Shown here piece after piece: positions 38,652 to 47,160 of a stretch of 64,000 bases of DNA (the stretch's first letter is position 1; every line of letters begins with the position of its first letter). Made by a program: the position numbers and the translations under genes. Origin of the DNA: Methylacidimicrobium sp. AP8 (GTDB taxonomy: Bacteria > Verrucomicrobiota > Verrucomicrobiia > Methylacidiphilales > Methylacidiphilaceae); contig NZ_LR797830.1 in NCBI RefSeq assembly GCF_903064525.1, forward strand, positions 310,001 to 374,000, written 5' to 3'. The notes under the pieces were generated by a model. It searched no databases. It saw only the letters and a program-made list of their open reading frames with translations, and was not told the origin of the DNA.

Positions 38652-39665
38652 GTGAAGATCTTGGTCACCGGAGGGGCGGGGTACGTGGGAAGCGTCTGCG
38701 TCGAGTTTCTCCTGGATGCGGGCATCGCCACGGTGGTCGTCGACAATCTTTCCGAAGGACATCGGGCGGCGGTGGACGATCGCGCCGCCTTCTATCGGCT
38801 TGATTTGTTCGACCGGGAAGGGCTTTTCGCCCTGTTCCGGGCGGAGAGGCCCGATGCGGTGATCCATTTTGCGGCCAACGCTTTGGTCGCCGAGTCGATG
38901 CGGGATCCATCGACCTACTTCCGCAACAATGCCTTCCACGGAATTCACCTGCTCGATGCCATGGTGGCCACCGGGGTGCGGAAGATCGTCTTCTCTTCCT
39001 CGTGCGCCGTCTACGGCCTTCCGCTCAAGATTCCCATCGACGAGCGGGGAGAGACCAAGCCGATCAATCCCTACGGCGAATCCAAGCTCTTCTTCGAAAA
39101 AATCTTGCGCTGGTACTCGGAGATCCACGGGATCATTCCGCTCGTTTTGCGCTACTTCAACGCCGCCGGGGCCTCCGAGCGATACGGAGAAGACCACAAG
39201 GAAGAAACTCACTTGATTCCCAATGTGTTGCAGGTTGCGTTGGGAAAGCGGAATGTGGTGGAAATCTATGGGGATGAATTTGCCACACCGGATGGCACCG
39301 CGATCCGGGATTACGTGCATGTGCGCGACCTGGCGTCCGCCCACTTGGCCGTCCTGCGGCGTGAGCAGCCCGGCCTCTATAACGTAGGGACCGGGGAAGG
39401 ATATTCGGTCCGGCAGGTCATCGATCTTGCGTGCAAGATCACCGGCATGGCGATTCCCTTCGAGGTCCGTCCCCCGCGTCCGGGCGACCCGCCGCGGCTG
39501 GTGGCGAACGTTCAGAGGATCTGCCGGGAGCTCTCCTGGAAACCGGAGCACTCGCGGCTTTCCGAAATCATCGAGAGCGCTTGGCGTTGGCATCAGGCGC
39601 ATCCCGACGGATATCCGGATGCCGGGGAAGCGGCGGGCGCAAACGAAGCCAGCGGCCGATCATGA
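38652..39665 (+). CDS. galE: UDP-glucose 4-epimerase
   Basis: Interconverts UDP-glucose and UDP-galactose. The 337-residue SDR protein has the NAD motif TGGAGYVG, the catalytic Ser region FSSSCAVYG and the YxxxK pair NPYGESK, followed by LRYFNAAGA. Start is GTG. A role in lipopolysaccharide or exopolysaccharide sugar supply is likely. Confidence 0.94.
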   Translation: MKILVTGGAGYVGSVCVEFLLDAGIATVVVDNLSEGHRAAVDDRAAFYRLDLFDREGLFALFRAERPDAVIHFAANALVAESMRDPSTYFRNNAFHGIHLLDAMVATGVRKIVFSSSCAVYGLPLKIPIDERGETKPINPYGESKLFFEKILRWYSEIHGIIPLVLRYFNAAGASERYGEDHKEETHLIPNVLQVALGKRNVVEIYGDEFATPDGTAIRDYVHVRDLASAHLAVLRREQPGLYNVGTGEGYSVRQVIDLACKITGMAIPFEVRPPRPGDPPRLVANVQRICRELSWKPEHSRLSEIIESAWRWHQAHPDGYPDAGEAAGANEASGRS

Positions 39666-39915
39666 GGCATGCGCCCCGGCAGGGCTGCCTCTAGTGCGCA
39701 GAGGGTGCAGGATTGGAAAGACCGCGGTGAAGGCATCGGGCTGCGGATGCGCTCTTTTCCCTTGTGGGGAAGGCAATCGGGCAGTAGATCCAAAAAAAAT
39801 GGGCGGTAATCGCCGAGCAGGGAAAGAGGGCGGCCGGGCGGATGGCGGTGCGTCTCGGGTGGGGAGCTTCGCCCCTCCGGGAAAGCAGCCGGGATCTTCT
39901 GCGGATTCGTATTCG

Positions 39916-41085
39916 ATGCCTGCGGCGAAGACGGCTTGTCCGGATCGGTTGCCGCACCGGGTCGCTGGGAAAAGGCGAGGCGGGGTGCGTGCGGCCGCTC
40001 TGCTTTTCCTGGCGGCAGTTCCCGTCAGCGGTCGGGCCGGCGGAATACACCTGGATCGTGACGACCCCGCGAACGCGGCGATTGTCCGGATAGTTACCTA
40101 TCAATCCGTCGCCGGCGGCATCGTCCGGGTTACCGGAACCGGCTTTTTCGTCAATCGCCAGGGGCAACTGATCACCAATCGGCATCTGCTCTCTCGAGCG
40201 CTCTTTTCCGCCGCGCTGGGACCCGGATGCGAACCTTTCCGCGTCGATCGGGTTCTGGCGGAGGCGGGGGACTTGGTCATGGTGCAAATCGCGCTTCCCT
40301 CCGGAATTCGGCCGCCATGCCTGGAGCTAAGGAAGGAACCCCCCGTTCCGGGCGAACCGATCCGTATCGAAGGGTATCCTCTGGGAGTAGGCCTCGCCTC
40401 GGCATGGGGGAAGGTGGTCGGCTATCGGCAGAAACCCTATTATGGGACCCGTTCCTTCGAGGTAGACGCTCCGACCTTTTCGGGGAATAGCGGAGGTCCA
40501 ATCGTCGACGAGCGCGGACAGGTCGTGGGTGTGACGACGTTTCGTTCCCAGGAGGGATCGAGCAGGCTCGCCGGCGCCCTTTGCCCGCATGTCCTTATGG
40601 AAGAGAGCCGCGTCATCGATCTCCCGTTCGCCGTCTGGTCTCGGCGATCCGGAGGCGCGGATGGAGCGATCGGTTCGGCCGCCAGAGGGTGGAGAGCGCT
40701 GCAATCCGGAGAGAGCGAGCCGGCATGCCGCTATTTCCAAGCGGCACTCCGCAAGCGGGGGCGCAGCCCTTTGCTCCATCAGGGATTGGCCGAGGCGCTG
40801 CTGGAAAGCGGAAGGGTCGGGGAAGCCGCTTCGTCTCTCTGCGCCGCGATCAAAGAGAGACCGAACGATTTTCTCGCTCACCTTCGTCTTGCCGCTGTCT
40901 ACCGCCGGCTCGGGAAGCCCGAGCTCGCTGCCGTCCAGGAAGCCGCCGGCCGGAGGCTCGAGGGAGCGATCTTCGCGCGGATCCAGACGGCGGTGGCAGC
41001 CAGAGAGCAGACCGGTCTAGCCGGTCTCTGGCAAAAGGTACGCTACATCCTCCAGCCTCCGGTCGAGTCCGAACCCTCGCATTAG
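39916..41085 (+). CDS. Secreted trypsin-like serine protease with TPR C-terminus
   Basis: A protein of 389 residues. After a basic segment there is a signal-like stretch (AAALLFLAAVPVSGRAGG), then a trypsin/HtrA-type domain with all three catalytic residues: His in LITNRHLL, Asp in EAGDLVMVQ, Ser in GNSGGP. The last 130 residues look like tetratricopeptide helices (ALLESGRVGEAASSL, LAAVYRRLGKPELAAV). GTG 39985 is an alternative start. The 250 bases after galE hold no gene I recognise. The stop codon TAG coincides with the edge of the IS remnant at 41086. Confidence 0.75.
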   Translation: MPAAKTACPDRLPHRVAGKRRGGVRAAALLFLAAVPVSGRAGGIHLDRDDPANAAIVRIVTYQSVAGGIVRVTGTGFFVNRQGQLITNRHLLSRALFSAALGPGCEPFRVDRVLAEAGDLVMVQIALPSGIRPPCLELRKEPPVPGEPIRIEGYPLGVGLASAWGKVVGYRQKPYYGTRSFEVDAPTFSGNSGGPIVDERGQVVGVTTFRSQEGSSRLAGALCPHVLMEESRVIDLPFAVWSRRSGGADGAIGSAARGWRALQSGESEPACRYFQAALRKRGRSPLLHQGLAEALLESGRVGEAASSLCAAIKERPNDFLAHLRLAAVYRRLGKPELAAVQEAAGRRLEGAIFARIQTAVAAREQTGLAGLWQKVRYILQPPVESEPSH

Positions 41086-41465
41086 CCTGCATGTCTCACC
41101 GATAGCGGGCATAGCGGAAGGCAAAACATCCGGCAAAACGGCTTAGGAAAGGCCGCCTTCTGCTGGCATGCGTGTTGTCAAGACGGTACTTCCACCAGAG
41201 AAAAGAAACGGCCATCCCTGACAGAGTGTAGCCAAGAGACGTTTGCCTTTAGCGGCCATTTTTCGTGACCGGGGGAGGAAGTGGGGATTTGCCGCGGGTC
41301 GGATCTCCAGCGATGGGGGTGCAATCCTCTTGCGGGAAGCCGATCGGAAGATCGGTTGGTTAACGGCCATTTCTCACAAATTTCGTAGCCGAGACGCCGC
41401 CCGAAGCGTGTTGTCCATCGGCGACCGGAGATGCTGGCCCACCGCCTCTTTCGGGATTGGGAGGT
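41086..41465 (+). mobile_element. Degraded IS1380-family left end
   Basis: Matches the 5' end of the IS1380 element at 18563-20272. The remnant starts with a decayed terminal repeat (ATGTCTCACCGAT) after TTAG, retains CATAGCGGAAGGCAAAA and a damaged form of the internal hairpin, and still codes for the transposase N-terminus (GRISSDGGAILLREADRK, with stop and shifts elsewhere). After a 37-base interruption at 41364-41400 it resumes with CGGGATTGG and fades out near 41465. No intact gene remains. The bases up to rbfA at 41541 hold nothing recognisable. Confidence 0.8.
41364..41400. repeat. Single arm of the palindromic repeat, copy C
   Basis: The sequence CGGCCATTTCTCACAAATTT and the following GTAGCCGAGACGCCGC match one arm of the palindromic element at 18381-18558 and 48414-48613. 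Here it lies inside an IS1380 remnant, replacing about 35 bases of the element, as if produced by recombination between the two repeat types. Confidence 0.7.
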
Positions 41466-41540
41466 CGACGCCGACGGAAATCGACCTACGTATGTCCTGA
41501 AAATTGCGGGATGGGTTCTCGTCGCGGGAGGGAGTTGGGC

Positions 41541-41930
41541 TCAACCCATGGAGGATGCGGATTGTTCCGCCGGCGGCCCTCCGTTTCCCTGCTCGCTCTC
41601 GATTTCCTGAAGGATGCGCAGGATGCGGTCGCCACGCTCCAGGGAATCATCGATGTGGAACGTCAGGTGCGGGGTGAACTTCGACTGGAGCTTCTTTCCC
41701 AGGCGATGCTGCCATTCCCTCCGATGACGCTGGAGGAGAAAGAGCAGCTCTTCGCTCGGCATGGGAGATTCCCAGGCGCTGATGAAGACGAAAGCTTCCT
41801 TCAAATCGGGGGTGGTTTCTACCGCAGAGATTGTCAGCAGCAACCCTTCGAGCGAAACTTCCCTGCGAAAGCATTCGGAAAGCTCCTTTCGGATCACTTC
41901 CGATACCCGGATGGTTCGATGCGTACCCAT
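41541..41930 (-). CDS. rbfA: Ribosome-binding factor A
   Basis: A 129-residue KH-fold protein that helps 30S maturation in the cold. Family segments: RVSEVIRKELSECFRREV, a VFISAWESP strand and a C-terminal TPHLTFHIDDSLERGDRI. ATG 41930 has GGAG at good spacing; the frame is open into infB. It is last in the nusA-infB-rbfA run. Confidence 0.92.
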   Translation of the reverse strand: MGTHRTIRVSEVIRKELSECFRREVSLEGLLLTISAVETTPDLKEAFVFISAWESPMPSEELLFLLQRHRREWQHRLGKKLQSKFTPHLTFHIDDSLERGDRILRILQEIESEQGNGGPPAEQSASSMG

Positions 41931-42007
41931 GATGGCGACTCCGAAGTATTCCGCGCGACGGTGCGGCACCGGCGGCCCGCTCGGCCCGAACCGATCGAGA
42001 GCGACGC

Positions 42008-43921
42008 TCAAAGGCTTTGTGGCACCCGCTCCAGTTGATAGCACTGGATGATGTCGTTCGGCTCGTAGTCATCGAAGTTGCCCAGCCGCAGACCGCATTC
42101 GAGTCCGGCACGCACCTCCGCCACCTCGTCTTGAAAGCGCTTGAGGGTTTGGATGCTCCCGTCGTAGATCGGCTGCTTGCCGCGCAGCACCCGCGCCTGG
42201 CCTTTGCGGATCATCCTGCCGGTTTGCACCAAGACTCCGGCAACCGAGAATTTATGGAGCTGGAATACCTTTTTGACCAATGCCGTCCCAAGCACTGTCT
42301 CGCGCAGCTCCGGCTCGAGTAGCCCTGCCATGGCCTCACGGACCTGGTCGACCAGCTCATAGATGATGCTGAAAAGCTTGATCTGCACGCCCTCCCGCTT
42401 GGCGGCGGCGGCGGCGGAGCTGTCGGTCTTGACATGGAAGCCGATCACGATCCCTCCCGATGCCTTCGCCAGCAGAATGTCCGATTCCGTGACCGGCCCG
42501 GCCGCCGCGTGGATGATCGCCAGCTCTACCTTCTTGCTCGGAATCTTCTCGAGTTGGCCGATCAGGGCTTCGATCGATCCCTGGGTGTCCGCCTTGAGCA
42601 CCAGGTGCAAGGTCTTGCGCTGTCCTTCCGCGATCGCCTCGTAGAGGTTCTCCAGCGTGATTTTCGGGCCTTCGTCCCGACGCGGACGCTTCAGGGCCGC
42701 CAACCGTTCCTCGGCGATCTGCCTCGCCTTGCGCTCATCGCTCTCCACCACCAGCTCTTCTCCCGGCGTCGGCAATCCGCTCAAGCCCAAGACCTTGACG
42801 GGCGTGGACGGTGTCGCCTCCTTAACCGTCTTGCCCAGATCGTTGATGAGCGCGCGGACCCGCCCCCAATAAGGTCCGCATACCGCAATGTCTCCCGCGT
42901 GCAGAATTCCTTGTTGGACCAGAACCGTCGCCGTCGGTCCCCGACCGGTCTCCATTTGCGCTTCGATGACCCGCCCGGTCGCCGGACCGTGAAAGGCGGC
43001 GCGCAGCTCGAGAACCTCCGCCTGGAGAAGGATCATGTCCAGAAGATGATCAATCCCTTTCCCTTTCAAGGCGGAGACTTCGCAGAAGATGGTATCGCCG
43101 CCGAACTCCTCCGGGACCAATCCTCGCTCCTGGAGCTGTGTCTTCACCCGGAGCGGATTGGCTCCCGGAACGTCGATCTTGCTGATGGCGACAAGGATCG
43201 GAACTTTCGCCGCTCGGGCATGATCGATGGCTTCGATCGTCTGCGGCATGACGCCGTCGTCGGCGGCGACAACGAGCACGACCAGGTCGGTGATCGAAGC
43301 GCCGCGCGCCCTCATGGCGGTGAACGCTTCATGGCCGGGGGTGTCGATAAAGGTGATCGACTTGCCCCCGCGGTTGATCGTGTAGGCTCCGATATGTTGG
43401 GTGATCCCGCCGGCTTCCCCCGCCGCCACCCGGGTATGTCGGATGGCGTCGAGCAGGGTGGTTTTCCCGTGGTCGACGTGGCCCAGAAAGGCGACGACAG
43501 GCGGGCGAGGCTGGAGATCCGGCTTCGCCACCAAAGCGGGAGGCGGTTCTTCGACGACCTTGGGTGCCGACGGCGGCCCATGCCGCTCCTTGCGCTCCGT
43601 CTGGACTTCGAAGCCCATGCGGTTCGAAACTTTCCGGGCGATATCCTCATCCAGAAGTTGGGTCAAGGTAGGAAAGATGTTCATCTCCATCAGATGATGG
43701 ATCAATTGGAAGGGCTTGATCTCCAAAAGCCCCGCCAATTCCTTGACCGTGATCGGCCCTCGCAGGGAAATCGTCTTCCGGGCGGCCCCGGCGGATTCGC
43801 TTCCCGGCGTCGGTGCGGGAGGAGCCGGCCGGGGTTGGCGATCGGCAACCGTTTGCCCGGCAGGGTGGGTGCGGTCCTCTCTTCGCTCCGGAGGCGGGAT
43901 GGTCTGCTTGGTTTTCGGCAT
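42008..43921 (-). CDS. infB: Translation initiation factor IF-2
   Basis: GTPase that places initiator tRNA. The 637-residue protein carries G1 [13 protein letters not shown]3 DTPGHEAF and G4 SKIDVPGAN, then domains II-IV. The N-terminal region before the G domain is only about 145 residues, so this is a short-form IF-2, as in many bacteria outside the enterics. An IF2-N-like helical segment ([19 protein letters not shown]) is present. Confidence 0.96.
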   Translation of the reverse strand: MPKTKQTIPPPERREDRTHPAGQTVADRQPRPAPPAPTPGSESAGAARKTISLRGPITVKELAGLLEIKPFQLIHHLMEMNIFPTLTQLLDEDIARKVSNRMGFEVQTERKERHGPPSAPKVVEEPPPALVAKPDLQPRPPVVAFLGHVDHGKTTLLDAIRHTRVAAGEAGGITQHIGAYTINRGGKSITFIDTPGHEAFTAMRARGASITDLVVLVVAADDGVMPQTIEAIDHARAAKVPILVAISKIDVPGANPLRVKTQLQERGLVPEEFGGDTIFCEVSALKGKGIDHLLDMILLQAEVLELRAAFHGPATGRVIEAQMETGRGPTATVLVQQGILHAGDIAVCGPYWGRVRALINDLGKTVKEATPSTPVKVLGLSGLPTPGEELVVESDERKARQIAEERLAALKRPRRDEGPKITLENLYEAIAEGQRKTLHLVLKADTQGSIEALIGQLEKIPSKKVELAIIHAAAGPVTESDILLAKASGGIVIGFHVKTDSSAAAAAKREGVQIKLFSIIYELVDQVREAMAGLLEPELRETVLGTALVKKVFQLHKFSVAGVLVQTGRMIRKGQARVLRGKQPIYDGSIQTLKRFQDEVAEVRAGLECGLRLGNFDDYEPNDIIQCYQLERVPQSL

Positions 43922-43951
43922 GAAAAATTCGGGATTCCTTTCCTTTAACGC

Positions 43952-45205
43952 TTACGAGGCTTTGGCGCATTGGCGCGCGTTTTCGCGCAACTTCTTCAGG
44001 GCTGCCGGGTCCAATTCGGGCAGCACCGAAGCCAGATCGGCCTCTTCGCTTTCGGCTACGGCGGCCGGACTCAAGAAGCCCGCCCGCACGATCTGCTCGG
44101 CCGTCGAGGGATCGATCGAGAGCGCGTTTGCCATCTCCTCGGTGGCCCGGGCCAGCTTTTGGGCGAAGTTTTCCTCCGCCGACTGCTCCCGGAGGATGTC
44201 GATCTCCCATCCGGTGATCTTGCTGGCCAGCCACGCGTTCTTCCCTTTTCGGCCCAGCGCGATCGAATAGTTCTCCTCGTCCACGACGGCCTTGACCCGC
44301 TTGGCCGCCTCGTCCAGCTCCACGCTCTTGATACGGGCGGGTTTGAGCGCTTCGACGGCCAGCTCGGCCACGTCCGGCGACCAGCGGAACAGATCGATCT
44401 TTTCGACATGGAGCTCGCGCACGATGTTCTTGACGCGGGCCCCCCGCACCCCCACGCAGGCTCCAACGGGATCGATCTTGGGATTGGTGCTCCGCACGGC
44501 GATTTTGGTCCGGAAGCCGGGCTCCCTAGCCATGGCCTTAATCTCCACCGTATGGTCGGCCACCTCGCTCACTTCCAACTCCAGGAGCTTCCGGACGAAG
44601 TTAGGATGGCTCCGGGAGAGAACCACCTGCGGACCATGGGAGGTGTTGTCCACCGCGAGCACGTAGGCGCGGATCCGGTCGCCGACCATGTATTCCTCGC
44701 CCGGGACACGCTCCCGCGCTGGCATCACCCCTTCGTAGCGGCCGAGGTCGAGAATGACATCGGATCGGTCGAAACGCCGGACGGTGCCCATGACGATGTG
44801 ATCCACACGATCCTTAAACTCCGCGAGCACCATCTCCCGCTCGATCGAGCGGAGAGCCTGGTTGATCGTTTGCTTGAAAACCTGCGCGGCGATCCGCCCG
44901 AAATCCTTGGGCGTCACCTCGACGTCGATGATCTGCCCCAGCTGCGCCCCCGGATCGATCTCCCTAGCTCGCTTCAACGATACCTGACCCCGCGGATCGT
45001 CGACCTTCTCCACCACCTCCAGATTCGCTCGTGCCGTGATGTTTCCGGTCTTCGGATGGATCTCCACCCGCAGGTCGCGCGCCGGCCCGATGCTCTTACG
45101 GGCGGCGGCGAGAAGCGCCGACTGCATGGCTTCCAGAAAGGCTTCTCGGCGAATGCCCTTCTCTCTTGCCATGTACTCGATGATGGCCAAGACTTCTTGA
45201 TTCAT
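43952..45205 (-). CDS. nusA: Transcription termination/antitermination factor NusA
   Basis: The 417-residue protein has the N-terminal RNA-polymerase-binding domain, an S1 domain (VDHIVMGTVRRFDRSDVILDL is split), two KH domains (GACVGVRGARVKNIVREL and IALGRKGKNAWLAS) and a short acidic C-terminal part. ATG 45205 follows GGAGACCGTC. rimP, which usually precedes nusA, is absent. A strong promoter and an intrinsic terminator in the leader precede it, which suggests control by attenuation. Confidence 0.95.
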   Translation of the reverse strand: MNQEVLAIIEYMAREKGIRREAFLEAMQSALLAAARKSIGPARDLRVEIHPKTGNITARANLEVVEKVDDPRGQVSLKRAREIDPGAQLGQIIDVEVTPKDFGRIAAQVFKQTINQALRSIEREMVLAEFKDRVDHIVMGTVRRFDRSDVILDLGRYEGVMPARERVPGEEYMVGDRIRAYVLAVDNTSHGPQVVLSRSHPNFVRKLLELEVSEVADHTVEIKAMAREPGFRTKIAVRSTNPKIDPVGACVGVRGARVKNIVRELHVEKIDLFRWSPDVAELAVEALKPARIKSVELDEAAKRVKAVVDEENYSIALGRKGKNAWLASKITGWEIDILREQSAEENFAQKLARATEEMANALSIDPSTAEQIVRAGFLSPAAVAESEEADLASVLPELDPAALKKLRENARQCAKAS

Positions 45206-45231
45206 GACGGTCTCCGGCGATACTTTCAAAG

Positions 45232-45262
45232 AAAAAAAAGTGGAAACCCTGCAAGTTTCCAC
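45232..45262 (-). terminator. Intrinsic terminator/attenuator in the nusA leader
   Basis: On the minus strand GTGGAAAC, a seven-base loop and GTTTCCAC are followed by eight T, a textbook Rho-independent terminator, ending 26 bases before the nusA ATG. A promoter lies upstream of it (45295-45323), so transcripts of the nusA operon must pass it. The plus-strand side has a weaker T-rich stretch. Confidence 0.8.
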
Positions 45263-45294
45263 CTTTTCTTTGCTGGAGAATCGCCTTGCTCTAA

Positions 45295-45323
45295 AACTTA
45301 CGAACGGTTCATCCAACGGTCAA
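45295..45323 (-). promoter_or_regulatory. Probable sigma-70 promoter for the nusA operon
   Basis: On the minus strand TTGACC, a 17-base spacer and TAAGTT. The predicted transcript would begin near 45288 and carry an 83-base leader containing the terminator hairpin. It lies in the divergent gap between nusA and lpxI. Confidence 0.6.
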
Positions 45324-45373
45324 GGTTTGAATTGCTCCCGCCGGCTCCGGAGCGGCGGGGATGAGAAAAGCGC

Positions 45374-46255
45374 GTGGAAAGTCAAAAGGGCGGCCACGAG
45401 GGGGGCCGGAACGACCGTTTGGGGTTGATCGCCGGCCGTGGCGTCTACCCGATCTTGATGGCGCAAGCCGCGCGCCGAGCCGGAGTCGAGGAGCTCAGCA
45501 CCGTCGCTTTCATCGGGGAGACCGATCCCGAGATCGAGAAGCTGAGCCGTCGTGTCGAGTGGCTCCGTGTCGGTCAGCTGGGGAGCCTCCTCCGCTTCTT
45601 CCGCGGCTGCGGGGTCGCCCGCGCCGTGATGGCGGGAGCGATCGCCCCTTCCCACCTCTTTGATTTGCGCCCGGATCTGAAGGCGCTTTTGCTTCTGGCC
45701 CGCCTAAAGGTGCGCAACGCGGCGACGATCTTCGGCGCGATCGCCGATGAGTTGCGCAGGGTCGGGGTCCTTCTTTTGCCCGCCACCACCTACTTGGAGG
45801 ATCAGCTGGCTCCGGTGGGCCACTTCGGCGGACCGCCTCTGCGGCCGCGACAGTGGGAGGATGCGGCGTTCGGGTTTCGGATGGCCAAGGAGATCGCCCG
45901 GCTGGACATCGGGCAATCCCTGGTCGTGAAGCAAGGTACGGTTTTGGCTGTGGAGGCGTTCGAGGGGACAGACAAGACCTTGGAGCGCGGGGGCGGATTG
46001 GGTCACGGCAAAGCCGTTTTGATCAAGGTCAGCAAGCCGGGCCAGGACTTTCGATTCGACGTGCCCGTGATCGGGCGGCGGACGATCGAAATGGCGCGAA
46101 GATCCGGAGTGGAGCTGATTGTCTGCGAGGCGGGCAAGACGTTGATCCTGGAGAAAGAGAAGGTCGTCGATCTTGCCGGAGAACTGGGAATTTCTCTTTA
46201 CGGAATGCGGGAGGAGGGAGAAAAGGCGGGATGCAGCCTATCGAGATCGGTGTAG
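45374..46255 (+). CDS. lpxI: UDP-2,3-diacylglucosamine diphosphatase LpxI
   Basis: Lipid A pathway enzyme that makes lipid X from UDP-2,3-diacylglucosamine, in place of LpxH. The 293-residue protein has GLIAGRGVYPILMA at the start, MAGAIAP, and the C-terminal LGHGKAVLIKVSKPGQDFRFDVP and VPVIGRRTIEMA parts of the LpxI (DUF1009) fold. Start shown is GTG; a TTG at 45419 behind AGGGGGG is an alternative. It overlaps the next gene by 25 bases and is in an operon with lpxB. Confidence 0.9.
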   Translation: MESQKGGHEGGRNDRLGLIAGRGVYPILMAQAARRAGVEELSTVAFIGETDPEIEKLSRRVEWLRVGQLGSLLRFFRGCGVARAVMAGAIAPSHLFDLRPDLKALLLLARLKVRNAATIFGAIADELRRVGVLLLPATTYLEDQLAPVGHFGGPPLRPRQWEDAAFGFRMAKEIARLDIGQSLVVKQGTVLAVEAFEGTDKTLERGGGLGHGKAVLIKVSKPGQDFRFDVPVIGRRTIEMARRSGVELIVCEAGKTLILEKEKVVDLAGELGISLYGMREEGEKAGCSLSRSV

Positions 46256-47160
46256 TCGGGGTTGGCCATATCGGACGTCACCACGCCCGCATTTGCGCGG
46301 ATCTCCCCCAGGCCAGGCTTGCCGGGGTTTTCGATATTGATGCGCAGCGATGCCGGGAAGTGGCGGAACGTTATCGCACCGAGGCGTTTGATTCCCTGGA
46401 GGCTCTTGCGGCCAGATGCCAAGCGGTGACGATCGCCACTCCCACCGGGACCCATTTTTCGGTTGCCGCCGCCTGCCTGGAGTCCGGGTGCCACGTGCTT
46501 GTGGAGAAGCCGATTGCGGATCGGGTGGAGCACGCGCGGGAGCTTGTCCGGATGGCCGGCGAGAAGGGCCTGCTCTTGCAAGTGGGCCATGTGGAACGGT
46601 TCAATCCCGCTTTCCGGGCGATGGAGCCGCTTTTGCGCGCGCCGCGGTTCATCGAAGCGCACCGCCTCTGTCCCTATCCGGGGAGAAACACCGAGATCGG
46701 CGTCGTCTTCGATTTGATGATCCACGATCTGGAAATCGTGCTCCATCTGGTTCCCGGGCCGGTTGTCTCGATCGATGCGGTCGGGGTGGCGGTCCTGAGC
46801 GCCACCGAGGACATTGCCAACGCCCGCATCCGGTTCGGGGGCGGAGCCGTTGCCAATCTGACCTGCAGCCGCATCAGCCCGGAAAAGATGCGGAAGATTC
46901 GGATCTTTCAGGAAGACGCGTACCTCTCCCTCAATTACGGCGAGCAGTGCGGCGAAATCTACCGGAAAAGAGACGGGCGGATCGAGCGGCAGCCGATTCC
47001 GGTCGAGAAGGATGAACCCCTTCGGCTTCAGCTCCGTTCATTCCTTGAATGCGTCCGCTCGCAGATGACGCCGGTCGTGGATGGGGGAAAGGGGGTTGCG
47101 GCTCTGGACTTGGCTATGCAGATTTCCGATCGCATCAGCCGGGGTATGGTGAGGACATGA
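46231..47160 (+). CDS. Gfo/Idh/MocA-family oxidoreductase
   Basis: A 309-residue NAD(P)-dependent sugar oxidoreductase: Rossmann motif GVGHIGRHHARI, ATPTGTHF, and the EKP triad of LVEKPIAD. It lies between lpxI and lpxB, overlapping both. In Acidithiobacillus-type lipid A synthesis a member of this family (GnnA) oxidises UDP-GlcNAc for a 3-amino sugar; a similar role is plausible from position, but the aminotransferase GnnB is not seen here. Confidence 0.85.
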   Translation: MQPIEIGVVGVGHIGRHHARICADLPQARLAGVFDIDAQRCREVAERYRTEAFDSLEALAARCQAVTIATPTGTHFSVAAACLESGCHVLVEKPIADRVEHARELVRMAGEKGLLLQVGHVERFNPAFRAMEPLLRAPRFIEAHRLCPYPGRNTEIGVVFDLMIHDLEIVLHLVPGPVVSIDAVGVAVLSATEDIANARIRFGGGAVANLTCSRISPEKMRKIRIFQEDAYLSLNYGEQCGEIYRKRDGRIERQPIPVEKDEPLRLQLRSFLECVRSQMTPVVDGGKGVAALDLAMQISDRISRGMVRT

